Assembly (NCBI GenBank): GCA_963730325.1
Contig: CAVSRC010000014.1
Location: 170,858-234,857, forward strand
Length of the DNA stretch: 64,000 bases
Source: CAVSRC01 sp963730325
Lineage (GTDB): Bacteria > Pseudomonadota > Alphaproteobacteria > Rhizobiales > Kaistiaceae
Direction of reading: 5' to 3'
In this document: positions 1 through 7,435 of the stretch, piece after piece
Layout: every line of letters starts with the position of its first letter
Numbering within the stretch: the first letter of the stretch is position 1
Program-made: the position numbers and the translations under genes
The notes under the pieces: model-generated
Database searches by the model: none
Told to the model about the DNA's origin: nothing
Seen by the model: only the letters and a program-made list of their open reading frames with translations

Positions 1-7
1 GGCAGGT

Positions 8-32
8 GACGGCGGCCTTCGCGGCCGCCGTC
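8..32. terminator. GC-rich hairpin, possible terminator of an upstream gene
   Basis: A perfect 10-bp stem (8-17 with 23-32) closes a 5-nt loop containing TTCG. No T-run follows, so it is either a weak terminator or a structured intergenic hairpin for a gene lying left of the window. Confidence 0.35.
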
Positions 33-130
33 GCGCTCGGATGTCCAGCCACTTTTGATTGATTCACCTCAAGGCACATCTGAACCGATTCAGCAAACGG
101 TCCCCCGTCACCGTGGCAGGAGGATCAATC

Positions 131-784
131 ATGCTTCCATTCACGCTCGATCAATTCATCGCAGTCTTCGTCGTCTACAACGAAGCGATCTGGCCGACGC
201 AGATTATCGCTTATGGGATCGGCATCGCCATGCTCGGCCTGTTGTTCTGGCCGGGACGCACCGCAAACCGGCTGATCGCCAGCGGCCTGGCGCTCATGTG
301 GGCATGGACCGGCATCGCCTATCACTGGCTGAGCTTCGCCGCGATCAATCGCGGTGCCTATGTCTTCGCTGCCCTGTTCGTCATTCAGGCGGCAGCCCTG
401 CTTTATTTCGGCGTCGTGCGCGACCGCCTGCGCTTCGGGTTTCAGCCCGGTGCGCCGGCTATCTTGGGCGCATTCTTCGTGATCTATGCACTCGTGCTCT
501 ATCCGCTGATCGGCCTGTGGGCCGGCCATGCCTATCCAGCTACGCCGGTTTTCGGCGTCACACCATGCCCGGTGACGATCTTCACTTTCGGCCTGTTGCT
601 GATGACGACCGCGCGGGTACCGTGGAGCGCAATGTTCCTGCCGTTCCTGTGGTCGCTGGTCGGCGGATCGGCGGCGTTCCTGCTCGGCATTCAGCAGGAT
701 TGGCTGTTGCTCGTCACCGGCCTGATCGCCATTCCGGTGCTCGTGCTGCATGACCGCCGGAGAGCGCCGCCGGTTGCGGCCTGA
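131..784 (+). CDS. DUF6064-family integral membrane protein
   Basis: 217-residue, almost entirely hydrophobic protein with about six or seven membrane segments, so it sits in the inner membrane. The N-terminus (MLPFTLDQFIAVFVVYNEAI) and the downstream WPTQ resemble the opening of the DUF6064 family, whose function is unknown. The start at 131 is chosen because a CAGGAGG ribosome-binding site lies at 116-122; in-frame upstream codons lack one. The next gene converges on it, so it is probably transcribed alone. No catalytic motif is visible. Confidence 0.75.
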   Translation: MLPFTLDQFIAVFVVYNEAIWPTQIIAYGIGIAMLGLLFWPGRTANRLIASGLALMWAWTGIAYHWLSFAAINRGAYVFAALFVIQAAALLYFGVVRDRLRFGFQPGAPAILGAFFVIYALVLYPLIGLWAGHAYPATPVFGVTPCPVTIFTFGLLLMTTARVPWSAMFLPFLWSLVGGSAAFLLGIQQDWLLLVTGLIAIPVLVLHDRRRAPPVAA

Positions 785-810
785 GGAGCACCGGGCAGGA
801 CGGCCGGCTG

Positions 811-1764
811 CTAGCTCGGCGTGGTGATGGTCGGCGTCTGGGCCTCCTTCGAGCGCGACCGCTCGATGCCCAGGCGCCGCTCGCGATAGATCACGAACAG
901 CCCGGCGGCGATCACGATCGCCGTGCCGAGAAGCATGATGACGCTCGGCCAGGTGTTGAACACCACCAGGCTGACGATGAGCGCCCAGATCATCGAGACG
1001 TAGTCGAACGGCGCAATCAGCGAGGCGTCGGCATGGCGGAAGCTCTGGGTCATGGTGATCTGGCCGATGCCGCCGAAGATGCCGGCGCCGACCAGCATGG
1101 CGGCATCCAGCGGCCCGGGCATCGACCATGGCGTGAACGGGATGCTGATGAGGCCGGCGAGCGCGCAGAACAGGGAGAAATAGAACACGATGGTCGAGGC
1201 CGACTCGGTGCGCACCATGGCACGCACCTGGGTGGTGGCGGTGGCACCGAGAAAGGCGCTGCCCACCGCGATGACCGCCCCGATGGTGCTTGTCTGAGTC
1301 ACCCCCGATGCGCTCGGATCGACATAATCGGAGAGGATCACCAGCACGCCGATGAAGCCGACCGCGACCGCCGACCAGCGATAGATGCGCACCTTTTCGC
1401 CGAGGAAGATGACGGCGAGCACCACAGTCATCAGCGGCGCGGCGTAGCCGATAGCCGTGGCGTCGGCGATCGGCAGCAGGGCCAGCGCCGTGAAACCGGT
1501 GAACATGCCGCCGGCGCCGGCAAGCGAGCGGAAGAAATGTCGATGGAGGCGGCCGGTATAGAGGGCCTCCGGAAAACGTCCGCGCACGCCGATCCACAAC
1601 AGCAGCGGCAGCAGCGCGAAGAAGCTGCGGAAGAACATGATCTCGCCGATCGGATAGTCGGCGCTGGCCAGCTTGACCAGCGTGGCCATCAGCGTGAAGA
1701 CGATCGTGGATGTGATCTTGAGCGCGATGCCGACACCCGGCTGCGCCCGTTCCTGAGGTGCCAT
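811..1764 (-). CDS. DMT-family transporter (EamA repeats)
   Basis: 317-residue membrane protein with about ten predicted transmembrane helices arranged as two EamA halves (roughly residues 15-150 and 165-300), as in drug/metabolite exporters of the RhaT/YdcZ type. The hydrophobic pattern and the segment GEIMFFRSFFALLPLLLW match this superfamily. The substrate cannot be inferred; members export amino acids, purines or drugs. The C-terminus is a short polar tail. It is convergent with the DUF6064 gene and separated from the hydrolase gene upstream by about 80 bp. Confidence 0.85.
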   Translation of the reverse strand: MAPQERAQPGVGIALKITSTIVFTLMATLVKLASADYPIGEIMFFRSFFALLPLLLWIGVRGRFPEALYTGRLHRHFFRSLAGAGGMFTGFTALALLPIADATAIGYAAPLMTVVLAVIFLGEKVRIYRWSAVAVGFIGVLVILSDYVDPSASGVTQTSTIGAVIAVGSAFLGATATTQVRAMVRTESASTIVFYFSLFCALAGLISIPFTPWSMPGPLDAAMLVGAGIFGGIGQITMTQSFRHADASLIAPFDYVSMIWALIVSLVVFNTWPSVIMLLGTAIVIAAGLFVIYRERRLGIERSRSKEAQTPTITTPS

Positions 1765-1845
1765 GAGCGGCCCAACCCATCACAGGCCGATGAGTCAGGC
1801 AAGCGATAAGCGGAGTCCGGCGCCGACGAACCGCTCCCGGGGGCG

Positions 1846-2628
1846 CTACAGGACGCCGATCTCGGCCATGAAGGTGTCGATCAGAGCCATGGTGGCCTCC
1901 GGCTGCTCCAATTGCGGCAGGTGGCCGGCGCGCTGAACCGGGACGAACCGGCCGTCGGGAAAGGCTTCGGCAAGAGCCGAACCGTAGCGGGGCGTGGCGA
2001 TTCGGTCGCTCTCGCCCCAGATGACCAGGGTCGGCAAGGTGACGTCGCGCAGCCGCCGCCGCAATTTGGGGTCGTGCATATAGGGATCGCCGGCAACCAG
2101 ACGCATGACATCCATGTTGCTCTGCTGCATGGCGACGCGTTCGGGCGGCAACGCCGCCGGATCGATCCGAAACCTGTCCGGCTCGTGGAAGGAAAGCGTC
2201 GCCAGTTCCCCGGGGTCGAGCGCAAACACGTCGGCAATCGGCTGGCCGGGGACTGCGATGCCGACCGAGTCGATCAGCACCAGCGCTGCGATGCTGCCGC
2301 CCCTATCGCGAACCGCCATTTCCGCAGCCAGCCAACCACCGATCGAGGAGCCGATGACCGTCGCGCCGTGCACACCCCGCGCCCTCAGGACATCCAGATA
2401 GAGGATCGCAAGATCGTCAATGCCTGTGCACCAATCCGGCCGTTCAGTTCCGTTCCATCCCGGGTGCGTCGGCGTCAGGACGCGCCCTCGCCGGGCCATA
2501 TGAGCCGCAATCGGCGCCACCGTCGCCGGCCCGCCGCCCCCGTGCAGGACCAGCACCGGCGCCCCCTCGCCTTCGTCCGCCATGACCAACTTCACGCCAT
2601 CGGTCCGTTCGTCGCTACGCTGTGTCAT
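1846..2628 (-). CDS. alpha/beta-fold hydrolase
   Basis: 260-residue alpha/beta hydrolase. Visible elements are an oxyanion-hole stretch HGGGGP near the N-terminus, the nucleophile elbow GSSIGG (Ser), an acid in WGESDR and the catalytic His in AGHLPQLEQP. Its length and spacing match soluble esterases and C-C hydrolases of the meta-cleavage type; the substrate is unknown. I prefer the ATG at 2628 because a GAGG motif lies 8 nt upstream. An upstream TTG at 2655 and an ATG at 2634 are possible. It is divergent from a MarR regulator, which may control it. Confidence 0.85.
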   Translation of the reverse strand: MTQRSDERTDGVKLVMADEGEGAPVLVLHGGGGPATVAPIAAHMARRGRVLTPTHPGWNGTERPDWCTGIDDLAILYLDVLRARGVHGATVIGSSIGGWLAAEMAVRDRGGSIAALVLIDSVGIAVPGQPIADVFALDPGELATLSFHEPDRFRIDPAALPPERVAMQQSNMDVMRLVAGDPYMHDPKLRRRLRDVTLPTLVIWGESDRIATPRYGSALAEAFPDGRFVPVQRAGHLPQLEQPEATMALIDTFMAEIGVL

Positions 2629-2655
2629 GGTCATCTGCCTCAACATCGCTTGCAC

Positions 2656-2706
2656 AATATCAACATGGTTATATAAATATGCTTAGTTGTCAATTCGGAG
2701 ACTGTG
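2656..2706. promoter_or_regulatory. AT-rich divergent promoter region between hydrolase and marR
   Basis: This short spacer is strikingly AT-rich against the surrounding GC-rich DNA. It contains dyad-like elements (ATATCAACATGGTTATATA and a CAAC/GTTG pair), as expected for a promoter with a MarR operator serving both divergent genes. No footprint can be assigned from sequence alone. Confidence 0.4.
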
Positions 2707-3135
2707 ATGGCTACGGATCTCGAAACCCTGGCCCGCGCGGTGAAGCAGGCGCAGCACCGCCAGCACCGGACGCTCGACGCGGCGCTGCTCAAGGCCGGCG
2801 TGTCACTGGTGCAATGGGATGCCCTACGCGCCATCGCGGCCACGCCGGGGGCCTCTGCCCATGCCCTCGCGCTGGCCACCTTCCAGACTGACCAGTCCTT
2901 CGGCACACTGGCCACCCGCCTCGAGGCCCGCGGATTCGTCCGCCGTGAGCCGGGTAAGGGCCGCCGCACCTTGCACCAGCTCACGCCAGAGGGGCGACGT
3001 GTTCTGGCCAAGGCCGGCGCGGTTGCACAGAGGGTGCGGGAAAGGCTTTTCGCCGCCTTGTCCGAGGCGGACAGGGAAGCTTTGCAGCGCATCCTTGCCG
3101 CGCTGCTGGCCGGAGGGCAGCCTCCGACCGGATAG
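2707..3135 (+). CDS. MarR-family transcriptional regulator
   Basis: 142-residue winged-helix protein. The segment from about residue 35 to 110 has the MarR layout: recognition helix (HALALATFQTDQSFGTLATR), then a wing (REPGKGRRTLHQLTPEGRR). It would bind DNA as a dimer and respond to a small phenolic or similar ligand. The ATG at 2707 follows a GGAG motif; a GTG immediately upstream at 2704 is an alternative. Its position divergent from the alpha/beta hydrolase suggests local control of that gene and of itself. Confidence 0.85.
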   Translation: MATDLETLARAVKQAQHRQHRTLDAALLKAGVSLVQWDALRAIAATPGASAHALALATFQTDQSFGTLATRLEARGFVRREPGKGRRTLHQLTPEGRRVLAKAGAVAQRVRERLFAALSEADREALQRILAALLAGGQPPTG

Positions 3136-3182
3136 CCGGTTATTGGCGGCGGCCTGGCGCTCCGACCTGCCGATGGTATCGA

Positions 3183-5498
3183 TCAGGCCGCCTTGGCCGC
3201 CTGGATGGCCTGCCAGACCTTCTCCGGGGTTGCCGGCATGTCGATATCGGCGACCCCGTAGGCGCGGTGGAGCGCATCGGCGATGGCGTTCATCACCGCC
3301 GGGCACGAGCCGATCGAGCCGGCCTCGCCTGCCCCCTTGATGCCGAAGGCATTGGTCAGGCAGGGGACGTTGCGCGTCTCGAACTGGAACCACGGCACAC
3401 CGTCGGCGCGCGGCAGGGCATAGTCCATGAAGGTGGCCGTGAGGAGCTGGCCGTCGGCGTCGTAGACCGTGTTCTCGGTGAGCGCCTGGCCGATGCCCTG
3501 CACGATACCGCCATGCACCTGGCCCTCGAGCAGGATCGGGTTCACGGTGACGCCGAAATCGTCGACGATCCAGTAGCCGACGATCTCGGTGACCCCGGTC
3601 TCCGGGTCGATCTCGACCTCGGCGAGGTGGCTGCCGTTGGGATAGGTCGGCTCCGGCTGCTCGAAGCTGTCGTCATAGGCGGAAAGCTGGCCCTGGTCGG
3701 CGACCGAGCGCGCCAGCTCGGCCAGCGTCATGCCGCGATTGGTGCCGCCGACCCTGACGGCGCCATCGGCGATCTCGAGTTCGTCGGCGCTCGCTTCCAG
3801 CCTCTCGGCGGCGATCGCCTTGATCTGGCCGGCGAGCTTGACCGCGGCGCGATCGACCGAGACGACGCCGAGCGGGATCGAGCGCGAGCCGCCGGTCCCC
3901 TCGCCGTTCGCCACCTGGTCGGTGTCGCCCTGGATGACCTCGATCTGATCGTATTCGAGACCGAGATGGCCGGCGATGAACTGGGCATAGGCGGTGGCGT
4001 GGCCCTGGCCGTTCGACTGGGTGCCGATGAGGAGCGTCGCCGTGCCGTCCTGGTTGAGCCGCACGGTGGCGCCCTCCTTGCCGGGGAAGGCACAGGCCTC
4101 GATGTAGGTGGCCAGGCCGATGCCACGCAGCTTGCCGGCGCCTGCCGACATCTCGGCGCGCACGCCGAAGCCCTCCCAGTCGCAGAGCTTGAGGGCGCGC
4201 TCCATGTGCCCGTCGAACTCGCCGGAATCGTAAATGCGCCCGCCATGGGTGCGATAGGGCATCTGCTCCGGCCTGACGAAGTTGCGCCGGCGTATCTCCA
4301 CCGGGCCGAGACCGGTATCGCGCCCGCAGACATCGACCAGCCGCTCGATCAGATAGGCCGCCTCCGGCCGTCCGGCGCCGCGATAGGCATCGACCGGCAC
4401 GGTGTTGGTATAGACACCGCGGCCGAGCGCCCACAGATGCGGGATGTCGTAGACCCCGGTGAGCATGCTCATGCCGCCATGGGGGATGTCCGGCGCGTAC
4501 TGGGAGAGATAGGCGCCCATATTGGCGAGGAGATCGACGCGCAGGCCAAGGAACTTGCCGTCTGCGTCCATCGCCATCTCCGCCGTCGCGATGTTGTCGC
4601 GGCCATGGCTGTCGATCAGGAAGTGCTCCGAGCGCTCGCCGATCCACTTGACCGGCGCCCCGAGCCTTTTGGCGGCGATCGCCGCCAGCGGATACTCCTG
4701 ATAGACGAAAGCCTTGGTGCCGAAACCGCCGCCGACATCGGGCGTGATGATGCGGATCTTGGCGGGCGGGATCTTCAGGATGTCCTTGGCGATGATGTCG
4801 CGAATGCTGTGACCGCCCTGGGTGCCCATGGTCAGCGTATAGCGGTCGCGCGCCGCATCGTATTCGGCGATGACGCCGCGCGTTTCCATGTAGTTGGCGA
4901 CGACGCGGTTGTTGACGATCTCGATGCGCGAGACGCGCGCGGCTGAAGCGAAAGCCTCCTCGGTGTGACGGCGCTCGCCACGGGCGATCTCGAAAGCGAC
5001 GTTGCTGCCGAATTCCGGCCAGACCAGCGGCGCGTCCGGCGCCAGCGCCTCCTTCATGCCGACCGCCGCCGGCAGGGACTCGTAATCCACCTCGATCGCC
5101 TCGGCCGCCATGCGGGCCGATTCCACGTCGTCGGCGACGACGAAGGCGATGGGATCGCCGACATGGCGCACGCGGTCCTTGCACAATAGCGGATGCGGCG
5201 GCGACGTCTGGTGGGTGCCGTCGGTCTGGCGGACCGACACCGTGCAGGGCAGCCCGCCGATGCCGTCGAGATCGGCATGGGTGAGGATCAGCCGCACGCC
5301 GGGCATGGCGGCGACCTCGCTGAGGTCGCCGAGCGCGATGCGGGCGTGCGCCATGGCCGAGCGCAGCACGACGGCGCTGAGCGTTCCCTCCGGCGTGATG
5401 TCGTCGACATAGCGGCCGCGGCCGGTGACCAGCGCCCGGTCTTCCTTGCGGCGGACCGGAGCGCCCATGCCGAATTTGGGGGGAGCGACGTTGTTCAT
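3183..5498 (-). CDS. xanthine dehydrogenase/CoxL-type molybdopterin-binding subunit (form II)
   Basis: 771-residue molybdenum hydroxylase large subunit. The N-terminal part (about 20-130) is the Ald_Xan_dh a/b hammerhead and the remainder is the molybdopterin-binding domain. It carries AYRGAGR, the form II signature (form I CO dehydrogenases have a Cys-Ser-Phe loop), and the catalytic Glu of GAGEAG near residue 735. Form II enzymes are aerobic hydroxylases of uncertain substrate rather than proven CO dehydrogenases. The FAD and 2Fe-2S subunits that normally accompany it are not adjacent, which is unusual. The start at 5498 skips a 15-residue non-conserved extension. Confidence 0.88.
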   Translation of the reverse strand: MNNVAPPKFGMGAPVRRKEDRALVTGRGRYVDDITPEGTLSAVVLRSAMAHARIALGDLSEVAAMPGVRLILTHADLDGIGGLPCTVSVRQTDGTHQTSPPHPLLCKDRVRHVGDPIAFVVADDVESARMAAEAIEVDYESLPAAVGMKEALAPDAPLVWPEFGSNVAFEIARGERRHTEEAFASAARVSRIEIVNNRVVANYMETRGVIAEYDAARDRYTLTMGTQGGHSIRDIIAKDILKIPPAKIRIITPDVGGGFGTKAFVYQEYPLAAIAAKRLGAPVKWIGERSEHFLIDSHGRDNIATAEMAMDADGKFLGLRVDLLANMGAYLSQYAPDIPHGGMSMLTGVYDIPHLWALGRGVYTNTVPVDAYRGAGRPEAAYLIERLVDVCGRDTGLGPVEIRRRNFVRPEQMPYRTHGGRIYDSGEFDGHMERALKLCDWEGFGVRAEMSAGAGKLRGIGLATYIEACAFPGKEGATVRLNQDGTATLLIGTQSNGQGHATAYAQFIAGHLGLEYDQIEVIQGDTDQVANGEGTGGSRSIPLGVVSVDRAAVKLAGQIKAIAAERLEASADELEIADGAVRVGGTNRGMTLAELARSVADQGQLSAYDDSFEQPEPTYPNGSHLAEVEIDPETGVTEIVGYWIVDDFGVTVNPILLEGQVHGGIVQGIGQALTENTVYDADGQLLTATFMDYALPRADGVPWFQFETRNVPCLTNAFGIKGAGEAGSIGSCPAVMNAIADALHRAYGVADIDMPATPEKVWQAIQAAKAA

Positions 5499-5572
5499 CT
5501 GGCACGACCCGAACGGGCCGCCTCTCCTGCAACAGACAATCAATGGAAGCCGGCGAGCAGCCGAAAAACAAG

Positions 5573-5608
5573 CCGATCGGACCAGATCGCCCGGGAAAAG
5601 GCAACCGG
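5573..5608. repeat. 36-bp intergenic repeat, copy 1
   Basis: This copy begins CCGATCGGAC and ends GGGAAAAGGCAACCGG. It matches 6244-6279 at 33 of 36 positions. It lies about 75-110 bp upstream of the CoxL-like gene, reading in that gene's direction. Confidence 0.85.
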
Positions 5609-5622
5609 CGCGCGCGGGGGCC

Positions 5623-6195
5623 TCAACTGAGGTCGTGCAGGTCCTTGCCCGTCGGCGCCGTCAGCCGGAAATCGGAGAAGCGCACCTTGAGCCCGGCGCG
5701 CTCGGGCGTGCAGCACATCGGGCCGACGCGGTAGGACCCGGCGACCGGAAACGGCGCCAGGCGAACCAGCGGCCACAGCCTGCCATCGGCGGAGACCTGG
5801 AGGCGCAGCACGCCGTCGGCCACCGTCACCCGCATCCGGAAATCGCGCTCGTCGTGCTCATAGGGCGCCGTTGCCCAGTCCGAGCGGCCGTCGGTGAGCA
5901 CGCTGGAGAGCATGGCGCGGCCGTCAGACAGCTCGATGCCCGCCTTGACCCAGCGGGTCTCGTCGAGGCGGACCATGATGCCGGCCTGATCGTAGAGCGC
6001 CTCGTAGTCGGCGCGGATGCGCAACTCGGCCGTGAAAGCGCCGCCGGCGGAGAAGCCGTAGAAGTGCCCGCTGTCGCGCGTGAAGCCGTAATGGGTCTCG
6101 CGCCAGAAGTCGGTTTTCGCGTCGGTCTCGACGCGAAGGTCGCCATCCTGGAGGGACCAGGTTTTGGGTTCGTTCAGCCAGACGCCACCTTCCAC
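5623..6195 (-). CDS. DUF1349 domain-containing protein
   Basis: 190-residue soluble protein of the DUF1349 (YesU-like, concanavalin-type beta-sandwich) family. Typical features are WLNEP at the start, then DFWRETHYGF, DQAGIMVRLD and WVKAGIE in the central strands, and a C-terminal VRFSDFRL. Homologues are thought to bind carbohydrate; no catalytic residue is evident. The GTG start at 6195 is chosen because TGGAGGT lies 8 nt upstream and the family sequence begins there; residues encoded further upstream look non-coding. It is upstream of and co-oriented with the CoxL-like gene, and both have the same 36-bp repeat in front. Confidence 0.8.
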   Translation of the reverse strand: MEGGVWLNEPKTWSLQDGDLRVETDAKTDFWRETHYGFTRDSGHFYGFSAGGAFTAELRIRADYEALYDQAGIMVRLDETRWVKAGIELSDGRAMLSSVLTDGRSDWATAPYEHDERDFRMRVTVADGVLRLQVSADGRLWPLVRLAPFPVAGSYRVGPMCCTPERAGLKVRFSDFRLTAPTGKDLHDLS

Positions 6196-6243
6196 CGTGC
6201 GGGACCTCCAAGCGGTACGGCCAGGACAGGCCGCCAGGACAGT

Positions 6244-6279
6244 CCGATCGGACAGGATCGCCGGGGAAAAGGCAACCGG
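6244..6279. repeat. 36-bp intergenic repeat, copy 2
   Basis: Near-identical to 5573-5608, differing at three positions. It lies about 50-85 bp upstream of the DUF1349 gene. The shared position in front of two adjacent minus-strand genes suggests a common promoter or operator, though a dispersed extragenic repeat is also possible. Confidence 0.85.
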
Positions 6280-6373
6280 ACCACCCCGTGGGAGACCGCC
6301 AGGGCGGCGATACGTCTCATTTGTCGCGCGCCCGCAGTTGTGCGGCGGGACCCGACTCTCTATGGATGGCGCG

Positions 6374-7414
6374 ATGAGCCGGACCGCCCTGATAACAGGC
6401 ATTTCGGGCCAGGACGGGGCCTATCTCGCGCGTTTCCTGCTCGCCAAGGGCTATCGCGTCGTCGGCGGCATCCGCCGGACGACCGCCGCCCATCCGCCGC
6501 GCCTGGTGGAGCTCGGCGTCGCCGACGATGTCGAATACGTCACGTTGGACCTGCTCGACACCGCAAGCGTTCTCGGCGCGCTCGAACAGACACGGCCCGA
6601 CGAGATCTACAATCTCGCGGCGCAGAGCGTCGTCGCCCAGTCATTCGACCGCCGCATCGCGACCATGGAGACGGACGCGCTCGGTCCCGCGCGATTGCTC
6701 GAATGCGTCCGCGAGGCCGTGCCCGACACACGGTTCTATCAGGCGTCCTCGTCGGAGATGTTCGGCAAGGTCGACGATCTGTCGACGCCGCAGCGGGAGG
6801 ACCATGCCTTCCACCCGCGCAGCCCCTATGGCGTGTCGAAGCTCTTCGCCCACTGGCTGACCATCAATTATCGCGAAAGCTTCGGCCTGTTCGCCGTCTC
6901 GGGCATTCTTTTCAATCATGAATCCCCGTTGCGCGGCCGCGAGTTCGTGACCCGCAAGATCACGCTGGAGCTTTCGGAAATCAAACACGGACGGCGCGAC
7001 CCGCTCCTGCTCGGCAACATCGAGGCCCGCCGCGACTGGGGATTTGCCGGCGACTACGTCGAAGGCATGTGGCTGATGCTCCAGCGGCCGGTCGCCGACG
7101 AATACGTGCTGGCAACCGGCAGAACCGAAAGCGTCCAGACATTCGTCGAGCTCGCCGGAGAGCGCCTGGGCTTCGCCATAGAATGGGAGGGCAAGGGAAG
7201 CGAGCGGCGCGGCATCGACCGCACGAGCGGCCGCACGATCGTTCGGATCGACCGTTCGCTCTACCGGCCCGCCGATATCGAATATGTCCGCGGCGATGCC
7301 GGCAAGGCGCGTGAGACGCTGGGATGGTCGGCGACGACCTCGCTCGACGAGACCATCGCCATGATGGTCGAGGCCGACGAACGCCGCGTCCGGCAGGGCA
7401 CGATACCTTTCTAG
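6374..7414 (+). CDS. gmd: GDP-mannose 4,6-dehydratase
   Basis: 346-residue short-chain dehydrogenase of the extended class that converts GDP-D-mannose to GDP-4-keto-6-deoxy-D-mannose, the precursor of GDP-fucose, GDP-rhamnose and related sugars. The N-terminal nucleotide-binding motif is TGISGQDGAYLA. The catalytic residues are in SSSEMFG and in the YxxxK motif YGVSK, and NHESPLRG is the family's substrate loop. Length is normal. The start could be the ATG at 6362, 12 bp upstream. No fucose or rhamnose reductase is adjacent, so the final sugar is unclear. It probably feeds the glycosyltransferases that follow. Confidence 0.95.
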   Translation: MSRTALITGISGQDGAYLARFLLAKGYRVVGGIRRTTAAHPPRLVELGVADDVEYVTLDLLDTASVLGALEQTRPDEIYNLAAQSVVAQSFDRRIATMETDALGPARLLECVREAVPDTRFYQASSSEMFGKVDDLSTPQREDHAFHPRSPYGVSKLFAHWLTINYRESFGLFAVSGILFNHESPLRGREFVTRKITLELSEIKHGRRDPLLLGNIEARRDWGFAGDYVEGMWLMLQRPVADEYVLATGRTESVQTFVELAGERLGFAIEWEGKGSERRGIDRTSGRTIVRIDRSLYRPADIEYVRGDAGKARETLGWSATTSLDETIAMMVEADERRVRQGTIPF

Positions 7415-7435
7415 GTCCTCCGGGAACGTGCGCGG

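Noticed and set aside
125..1783. 552-codon minus-strand open frame opposite the DUF6064 and DMT genes
   Set aside because: It is an antisense shadow of GC-rich coding DNA: Arg/His-rich, no family resemblance, and it covers two recognisable genes.
3267..4946. 559-codon plus-strand open frame opposite the CoxL-like gene
   Set aside because: Its composition mirrors the antisense of conserved CoxL codons and no domain is visible.
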